Source of the DNA: VRUE01 sp963817945
GTDB lineage: Bacteria; Actinomycetota; Thermoleophilia; Solirubrobacterales; 70-9
Direction of reading: 5' to 3'
Assembly: GCA_963817945.1 (NCBI GenBank)
Contig: CAWFQH010000004.1
Coordinates: forward strand, 372,001 to 436,000
Length of the DNA: 64,000 bases
The notes under the pieces were generated by a model that ran no database searches, was not told the DNA's origin, and worked only from the letters and a program-made list of their open reading frames with translations. The stretch's first letter is position 1, and each line of letters starts with the position of its first letter. The translations under genes and the position numbers were made by a program. Positions 59,598 to 64,000 of this stretch are shown here, piece after piece.

Positions 59598-60338
59598 ATG
59601 ATCATTGGGTTCTGTGGGGCGGGGAACATGGCTGCGGCCATTGCTCGGGGGTGGGCCGGGCAGCGGGAGGGGATGCTGTTCTTCGATGCCGATGTCGAGA
59701 AGGCGCAGAAGCTCGCCCAGGATGTTGGTGGCGAGGCGGTCGAGTCCAACGGGGAGCTGGCGGAGCGGGCGGATGTCGTGTTGCTCGCGGTCAAGCCGGG
59801 CGCGCTCGAGCAGGCGGCCGGTGAACTGGCCGGAGCAGGAGCGGTGATCTCGATTCTGGGGGCGACGCCGCTGGAGAAGGTCGAAGCGGCGTTTCCCGAG
59901 GCCGAAGTCGGTCGGGTGATGCCCAACCTCGCGGTGGAGGTGGGTGGAGGCGTTCTTTGCGTTACCGGAGAGTTCGACGCCGAGGTTCGGGAGAAGCTGG
60001 CCCTGCTCGGGCACGTCGTCGAGCTGGCGGACTCACAATTCGACGTAGCCACTGCGCTGATGGGCTGTTCTCCCGCATATTTCGCGTTGGCTGCTGAGGC
60101 GCTCGTCGAGGCCGGCGTCAAGGCGGGACTGGATGAGGAGCTGGCCGAGAAGATGGTCGTCGAGGCCGCTGCGGGCACCGGGGCGCTGATGCGCATCCGC
60201 CGTCCAACCGACCTCCGAGTCGCCGTCACCTCGCCGGGCGGGAGCACGGAAGCTGGCCTGGAAGCGCTCGATCACGAAGGGGCGCGCGAGGCCTTCGAAG
60301 CAGCTGTGCGCGCTTCGCTGGAGAGGATGCAGGGGTGA
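59598..60338 (+). CDS. proC: Pyrroline-5-carboxylate reductase
   Basis: 246 residues, NAD(P)H-dependent last step of proline synthesis. The nucleotide motif is IIGFCGAGNMAAAIARGW, followed by DVVLLAVKPGALEQ, GRVMPNLAVEVGGG, LMGCSPAYFALAAEALVEAGVKAGL and the C-terminal AAAGTGALMRIRRPTDLRVAVTSPGGSTEAGLEAL. Slightly short for the family (usually 265-275). It lies in the sepF-yggT cluster, as in many Gram-positives, and overlaps yggT by 4 bp. Confidence 0.94.
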   Translation: MIIGFCGAGNMAAAIARGWAGQREGMLFFDADVEKAQKLAQDVGGEAVESNGELAERADVVLLAVKPGALEQAAGELAGAGAVISILGATPLEKVEAAFPEAEVGRVMPNLAVEVGGGVLCVTGEFDAEVREKLALLGHVVELADSQFDVATALMGCSPAYFALAAEALVEAGVKAGLDEELAEKMVVEAAAGTGALMRIRRPTDLRVAVTSPGGSTEAGLEALDHEGAREAFEAAVRASLERMQG

Positions 60339-60649
60339 GCGCCGTGGCGCTCGTCCTGGCGCTGACCCGCGACGACATCGCCGACTACGTCAGCGCCCTC
60401 TTCCTCGTCTACATCGTCCTCATCTTCCTCAACATCCTCAGCACCTGGATCCCGCGGATGCCGTACCATCCCTGGCTGCGGGCCGTGCTCGACTTCATCG
60501 CCGAGACGACCAACCCCTACCTCAACATCTTCCGCCGCTTCATCCCGCCGATCGGCGGCGGCGGTTTCGCGATCGACCTCAGCCCGATCATCGGCGTGAT
60601 CGTCCTCGTCGTGCTCCAGGGCCTGGTCGTCGCCTTGATCGCCGGGTGA
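60335..60649 (+). CDS. yggT: YggT-family membrane protein
   Basis: 104 residues with a GTG start. Two hydrophobic segments (YVSALFLVYIVLIFLNILSTWI and LSPIIGVIVLVVLQGLVVALI) flank the conserved TTNPYLNIFRRFIPP motif of the YggT/Ycf19 family. Role in division-site or membrane organisation is proposed in related bacteria. It overlaps proC and lspA by 4 bp each, so these are one operon. Confidence 0.92.
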   Translation: MSAVALVLALTRDDIADYVSALFLVYIVLIFLNILSTWIPRMPYHPWLRAVLDFIAETTNPYLNIFRRFIPPIGGGGFAIDLSPIIGVIVLVVLQGLVVALIAG

Positions 60650-61107
60650 CCTCGGCGTCCCGCCCCTGGCGCCTCGCGGGCGCGCTCTGCGGCATCGTCG
60701 TCGCCCTCGACCAGGCCGCCAAGGCCGCAATCGAGGCCAACCTGGTCCCAGGCGAGAAGGTGGACTTGCTCGGCCCGATTGGGCTGACGCTCGCCCACAA
60801 TCGAGGGGTCGCCTTCGGCCTCGCCGACGGCGGCGGCGCCCTGCTCGTCGTGCTGACGATCGTCGCCCTGCTCTTCGTCGGCGCCATCTTCGCCGCCGAC
60901 CCGGGCCGGCCCTGGATGTGGGTCGCGATCGGCCTGCTGGCGGGGGGAGCGCTCGGCAACCTCGCAGATCGGGTGCGAGTCGGCGAGGTAACCGACTACA
61001 TCGACGTCCTCACCTGGCCGCCCTTCAACCTCGCCGACATCGCGATCACCCTCGGCGTCGCCGCGATGGCGCTGAGCTACCTTCGCGAGCGGCCGGCTGG
61101 CGAATGA
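60646..61107 (+). CDS. lspA: Lipoprotein signal peptidase
   Basis: 153 residues with four transmembrane segments. The two catalytic Asp lie in NLADRVRVGEVTDYIDV and FNLADIAITLG; the Asn/Arg of HNRGVAFGL is also conserved. It cleaves prolipoproteins after diacylglyceryl transfer. GTG start overlapping yggT; end overlaps the RluD-like gene by 4 bp, the usual lspA-rluD order. Confidence 0.95.
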   Translation: MTSASRPWRLAGALCGIVVALDQAAKAAIEANLVPGEKVDLLGPIGLTLAHNRGVAFGLADGGGALLVVLTIVALLFVGAIFAADPGRPWMWVAIGLLAGGALGNLADRVRVGEVTDYIDVLTWPPFNLADIAITLGVAAMALSYLRERPAGE

Positions 61108-61778
61108 GCAAGCTGCGCGTCGTCCATCTCGACGAGGCCCTGGCCGTGGTCGACAAGCCGGCAGGCCTCGTCGTCCACCCGGCCCCTTCGCACCAGGGCC
61201 CGACCTTGGTCGATGAGCTGGGCGAGATCCTCGGCGGCGGGGCAGACCCGGAGCGGCCGGGGATCGTCCACCGCCTCGACAAGGAGACCAGCGGCCTGCT
61301 CGTCGTCGCGCGCTCGGACGAGGCCCACGCCGCGCTGCAGGCTGCAGTGCGGCGGCGCGAGGTCGAACGGGCCTACCTGGCGCTCGCCGGAGGCCGGCTC
61401 GCCTCGCGCACCGGCACGATCGACGCGCCGATCGGGCGAGCGGCGCGCCAGCGCCACCGGATGGCCGTCTCCGGCGCCGCGTCGCGCCAGGCCCGCACCC
61501 ATTTCGAAGTGCTCGAGCTGCTTGCGGCCGAGACCTATCTGGAGGCGAAGCTGGAGACCGGCCGCACCCACCAGATCCGTGCCCACTTCGCGGCGATCGG
61601 GCACCCGCTGGTCGGTGACCCGACCTACGGCGGTGCCGAGAGATACGGCCTGGGCAGGCAGTTCCTGCACGCGCAACGGCTCGCCTTCGCCCATCCGCTA
61701 AGCGGCGAGGCGATGAGCTTCGAATCGGGCCTGCCTGCCGACCTCGCAGCGGCGCTGGAGGCGGCGCGCTCGGCCTGA
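61104..61778 (+). CDS. RluD/RluA-family pseudouridine synthase lacking an S4 domain
   Basis: 224 residues. The catalytic Asp lies in GIVHRLDKETSGLLVVA, with VVDKPAGLVVHPAPSH before it and TGRTHQIRAHFAAIGHPLVGDPTYGG after. It would modify uridines in 23S rRNA or tRNA. The usual RluD N-terminal S4 RNA-binding domain is missing: the protein starts directly at the catalytic core with MSKLRVVHLDEALAVVDKP. An upstream open frame exists but overlaps lspA and is not S4-like. Position after lspA is standard for rluD. Confidence 0.88.
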   Translation: MSKLRVVHLDEALAVVDKPAGLVVHPAPSHQGPTLVDELGEILGGGADPERPGIVHRLDKETSGLLVVARSDEAHAALQAAVRRREVERAYLALAGGRLASRTGTIDAPIGRAARQRHRMAVSGAASRQARTHFEVLELLAAETYLEAKLETGRTHQIRAHFAAIGHPLVGDPTYGGAERYGLGRQFLHAQRLAFAHPLSGEAMSFESGLPADLAAALEAARSA

Positions 61779-61793
61779 GCCGCCGCCCCGCAC

Positions 61794-61912
61794 TACAATC
61801 CTTCAGTCCAAATCCGACCCCCGTCGATTTGCCCCGGATCCTGACCGGCCAAGAGGCCGGGCCCGGCCAGAGCGGCGGGACTTCGCCCAAAAAGACCAAG
61901 GAGACGTTTCGA
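61794..61912 (+). promoter_or_regulatory. rpsB promoter and leader
   Basis: TACAAT (61794-61799) is a good -10; no clear -35. The resulting ~107-nt leader contains CCGGCC-AAGA-GGCCGG-type hairpins around 61849-61872 and ends with AAGGAGA before the ATG. Long structured leaders often mediate autoregulation by S2, but no specific motif is recognised here. Confidence 0.5.
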
Positions 61913-62968
61913 ATGCCAGAGGCAGGCCTAAGAGAGCTGCTGGAGGCCGGAGTTCACTTCGGCCACCAGACGCGCCGCTGGAACCCGAACATGCGCCGCT
62001 ACATCTTCGGCGAGCTGGACGGGATCCACATCATCGACCTGATCCAGACCGAGGCGCTGCTGGAGAACGCCCGCCGCTTCGCTGGCGAGCTCGCCAGCGG
62101 CGGCGGCACCGTGCTGTTCGTCGGCACCAAGAAGCAGGCGCGAGGGCCCGTCAAAGAGTGGGCCGACCGCTGCAAGATGCCCTACGTCAATCAGCGCTGG
62201 CTGGGCGGCCTGCTGACCAACTTCAACACCATCTCCGCCCGCATCTCCCGCCTGCACGAGCTGACCTCCTGGCAGGAGGAGGGCAAACTGGCCCTGCTGC
62301 CGACCAAGGAGCGGATGGGGATGCAGGCCGAGCTGGCGAAGCTCGAGTACAACCTCGGTGGCGTCAGGGACATGGACCGGTTGCCCGACGCGGTCTTCGT
62401 CACCGACCTGAAAACCGAGGAGATCGCCGTGCGCGAGGCGGAGCGGCTGCGGATCCCGATCATCGGCCTGGTCGACACCAACTGCGACCCGACCCCGATC
62501 GACTATGTGATCCCCGGCAACGACGACGCGATTCGCTCCTGCCAGCTGGTGATCGGCACGATCGGCGCCGCGATCGAGGAGGGCGCCGGCTCCTGGCGGG
62601 TGCAGGAGGAACGGCGCCTCGCCGAGGAGATGGAACGGCGCAAGAAAGAGGAGGAAGAGCGGAAGAAGCGCGAGGAGGAAGAGAAGGCGCGCAAGGAGGC
62701 CGAGGAAGCGGCCAAAAAAGCCGCCGAGCAGGCCGCGGCGGCGAAAGCGCAGGAGGCGGCGGCCGCGACTCCCGCCCAAGCTCCCCGACCCGCGGGTCCT
62801 GTCCCGGGGCAGGGCACCCCGTCCTCGCAGGCTGCGGGCGGGGCACCCAGCCCCGCGCCACCCGCGGGAGGAGCGTCTGAGGCTAAGCCCCAGGCTCCGG
62901 CTTCCCCGGCTGGCGCCGAGGCGGCTAAGCAAGCTCCTGTTGCACCGGAGCAGGGAGGCTCTCAATGA
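61913..62968 (+). CDS. rpsB: 30S ribosomal protein S2 with extended C-terminal tail
   Basis: 351 residues. Residues 1-~230 are a normal S2: LLEAGVHFGHQTRRWNPNMRRYIFG, LFVGTKKQARGPVKEWA, YVNQRWLGGLLTNFNTI, VVFVTDL-type FVTDLKTEEIAVREAERL, PIIGLVDTNCDPTPIDYVIPGNDDAIRSCQLV. A further ~120 residues follow: a Glu/Lys/Arg-rich charged helix (residues ~235-280) and an Ala/Pro/Gly-rich tail, part of which (residues ~293-318) is encoded by the palindromic repeat at 62791-62866. The ATG 61913 with AAGGAGA is preferred over an upstream frame. It overlaps tsf by 4 bp. Confidence 0.96.
   Translation: MPEAGLRELLEAGVHFGHQTRRWNPNMRRYIFGELDGIHIIDLIQTEALLENARRFAGELASGGGTVLFVGTKKQARGPVKEWADRCKMPYVNQRWLGGLLTNFNTISARISRLHELTSWQEEGKLALLPTKERMGMQAELAKLEYNLGGVRDMDRLPDAVFVTDLKTEEIAVREAERLRIPIIGLVDTNCDPTPIDYVIPGNDDAIRSCQLVIGTIGAAIEEGAGSWRVQEERRLAEEMERRKKEEEERKKREEEEKARKEAEEAAKKAAEQAAAAKAQEAAAATPAQAPRPAGPVPGQGTPSSQAAGGAPSPAPPAGGASEAKPQAPASPAGAEAAKQAPVAPEQGGSQ
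62791..62866 (+). repeat. Palindromic coding repeat, copy C (76 bp, in rpsB)
   Basis: CGCGGGT (62791-62797) and ACCCGCG (62860-62866) bound the element. The inner stem CGGGGCAGGGCACCCCG / CGGGGTGCCCAGCCCCG-type pairs over most positions, with one mismatch and two G-U pairs as RNA. The sense strand reads AGPVPGQGTPSSQAAGGAPS, the same frame as copy A (AGPV-G-G--SS-AAG). Present near the 3' end of an essential ribosomal gene. Confidence 0.85.
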
Positions 62969-63567
62969 GCATCTCTGCTGCTGACGTAAAAGCGCTCAGG
63001 GATCGGACTGGGGCGGCGATGATGGACTGCAAAGCGGCGCTCGCCGAATCCGACGGCGACGTGGACCGGGCGATCGAGATCCTGCGGGTGAAGGGACAGG
63101 CCTCTGCCGCCAAGCGCGAAGGGCGGGGGACCAGCGAGGGGGTTGTCGCCTCATACATTCACGCCAACGACAAGGTCGGGGCGATGGTCGAAGTCCAGTG
63201 CGAGACGGACTTCGTCGCCCGCAACGACGACTTCAAGGCGTTCGCCTACGAGGTCGCCCTGCACGTCGCTGCCGCGGCGCCGCAGTACGTCTCCGCCGAG
63301 GAGATCGCCGCCGAGGAGCGCGAGGCGGAAAAGCGCGTCTTCGAAGAGAAGGCGCGCGAAGACGGCAAACCGGACAACGTCGTCGAGAAGATCGTCGAGG
63401 GGCAGCTGGCCAAGTGGGCGAAGGAAGTGGCTTTGCTCGACCAGCCCCACGTCAACGCCGAGAAACACGACTCGAAGACGATCGAGGAGCTGCGCCAGGA
63501 GCTGGCGGCGAAGACGGGCGAGAACGTCCGCATCGCCCGCTTTGCGTACTTCCGCGTAGGGGAGTAG
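62965..63567 (+). CDS. tsf: Elongation factor Ts
   Basis: 200 residues, nucleotide exchange factor for EF-Tu. The UBA-like N-terminus is ISAADVKALRDRTGAAMMDCKAALAESDGD, the core has VEVQCETDFVARNDDFKAFAYEVALHVAAAAPQYVSAEEI, and the C-terminal part (EKIVEGQLAKWAKEVALLDQPHV) is of the short actinobacterial/thermophile type, one core subdomain shorter than the ~280-residue E. coli protein. Coupled to rpsB by ATGA overlap. Confidence 0.95.
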   Translation: MSISAADVKALRDRTGAAMMDCKAALAESDGDVDRAIEILRVKGQASAAKREGRGTSEGVVASYIHANDKVGAMVEVQCETDFVARNDDFKAFAYEVALHVAAAAPQYVSAEEIAAEEREAEKRVFEEKAREDGKPDNVVEKIVEGQLAKWAKEVALLDQPHVNAEKHDSKTIEELRQELAAKTGENVRIARFAYFRVGE

Positions 63568-63625
63568 GACTGGCCGAAGCGCGCAGTCGCGGATAGGCTC
63601 CGCGCAGCGCCTGCCTGCCCAATCG

Positions 63626-64000
63626 ATGGATTCCGAGCCCAAATTCAGCCGCATCCTGCTCAAGCTCTCCGGCGAGGCTTTGATGGGGGAGCGCGAGCAC
63701 GGCACCGACGCCGGCGAGGTGCAGCGGATCGCCGCTCAGATCGCCGCCGTCCGCGCCCTCGGGGTTGAGGTGGCCCTTGTCGTCGGCGCTGGCAACATCT
63801 ACCGCGGTCTGCAGGGAGCGGCGGCCGGCATGGACCGGGCCACCGGCGACTACATGGGGATGCTGGCGACTGTCCTCAACGCGCTGACGCTGCAGGACGC
63901 GTTGGAGAAGATCGGCGAGCACACCCGCGTGATGTCGGCGATCGACGTCAAGGAGGTCGCCGAGCCCTACATCCGCCGCCGTGCCATGCGCCACCTGGAG
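63626..64000 (+). CDS. pyrH: UMP kinase, N-terminal part (runs off the window)
   Basis: The first 125 residues are present. LLKLSGEALMGEREHGTD is the phosphate-binding start of the amino-acid-kinase fold; VALVVGAGNIYRGLQGA and ATGDYMGMLATVLNALTLQDALEK are PyrH-specific. It phosphorylates UMP and, in bacteria, is a hexamer regulated by GTP and UTP. A TAGGCT box near 63593-63598 could drive it separately from tsf. The rpsB-tsf-pyrH order is the standard bacterial one, normally followed by frr. Confidence 0.95.
   Translation, partial: MDSEPKFSRILLKLSGEALMGEREHGTDAGEVQRIAAQIAAVRALGVEVALVVGAGNIYRGLQGAAAGMDRATGDYMGMLATVLNALTLQDALEKIGEHTRVMSAIDVKEVAEPYIRRRAMRHLE

Overview
The window is a 64 kb stretch of a high-GC bacterial chromosome. 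The 16S and 23S rRNA genes, SepF, mycobacterial-type SerC and SerA, a MurA with Asp in place of the usual active-site Cys, menaquinone synthesis through the classical Men route, and many start codons 6-10 nt behind a TANNNT box all point to an actinobacterium. A deep-branching one (Thermoleophilia / Solirubrobacterales-like) seems most likely, but this is inferred from gene content and not from a database match. Almost all of the window is housekeeping biosynthesis.

Layout. 1-6 kb: the end of a propeller-like protein, a DUF2304-GT2 glycosyltransferase, two paralogous polytopic GT39-like glycosyltransferases, and a UDP-sulfoquinovose synthase (sqdB). Together they suggest assembly of a cell-surface glycan or sulfoglycolipid. 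6-18 kb: ilvB-ilvN, then the menaquinone genes (menF; menB-menA-menC-menD on the minus strand; divergent menE), then ilvC. 18-24 kb: small unknowns, a cupin, serC-serA, an MDR oxidoreductase and an RTX-repeat secreted protein. 24-36 kb: leucine and isoleucine synthesis (leader peptide-leuA, then XRE-cupin regulator-leuC-leuD-methyltransferase-leuB, ilvE, cimA), a DegT aminotransferase and argH. 36-40 kb: mpg, a class A PBP and tyrS. 40-46 kb: a complete 16S-23S-5S rRNA operon whose 23S gene is split by a group I intron. 46-49 kb: two alpha/beta hydrolases and murA. 49-57 kb: hisZ-G-D-B-H-A, an AT-richer secreted protein, hisF, and a frameshifted tRNA nucleotidyltransferase-like gene. 57-64 kb: pgeF, yggS, sepF, proC, yggT, lspA, an RluD-like synthase, rpsB, tsf and the start of pyrH.

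How the parts work together. IlvB/N, IlvC, LeuA/B/C/D, IlvE and CimA cover most of valine, leucine and isoleucine synthesis, with CimA giving a threonine-independent route to 2-oxobutyrate. leuA is preceded by a leucine-rich leader peptide whose Leu codons are exactly complementary to the leuA ribosome-binding site, which reads as a translational leucine switch.

The most unusual structures are: (1) that leuA switch; (2) an intron at 23S position 1917 carrying a frameshifted LAGLIDADG endonuclease; (3) a ~77-bp palindromic element found inside three protein-coding genes, including rpsB; (4) two short near-leaderless upstream ORFs sharing the peptide core RASV and a 14-nt sequence, whose stop codons overlap the starts of ilvB and tyrS; and (5) perfect palindromes between the men genes.

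Limits. All family names come from reading motifs by eye, with no database search. rRNA ends were set by alignment to remembered E. coli ends and may be off by a few bases. Promoters are pattern matches.
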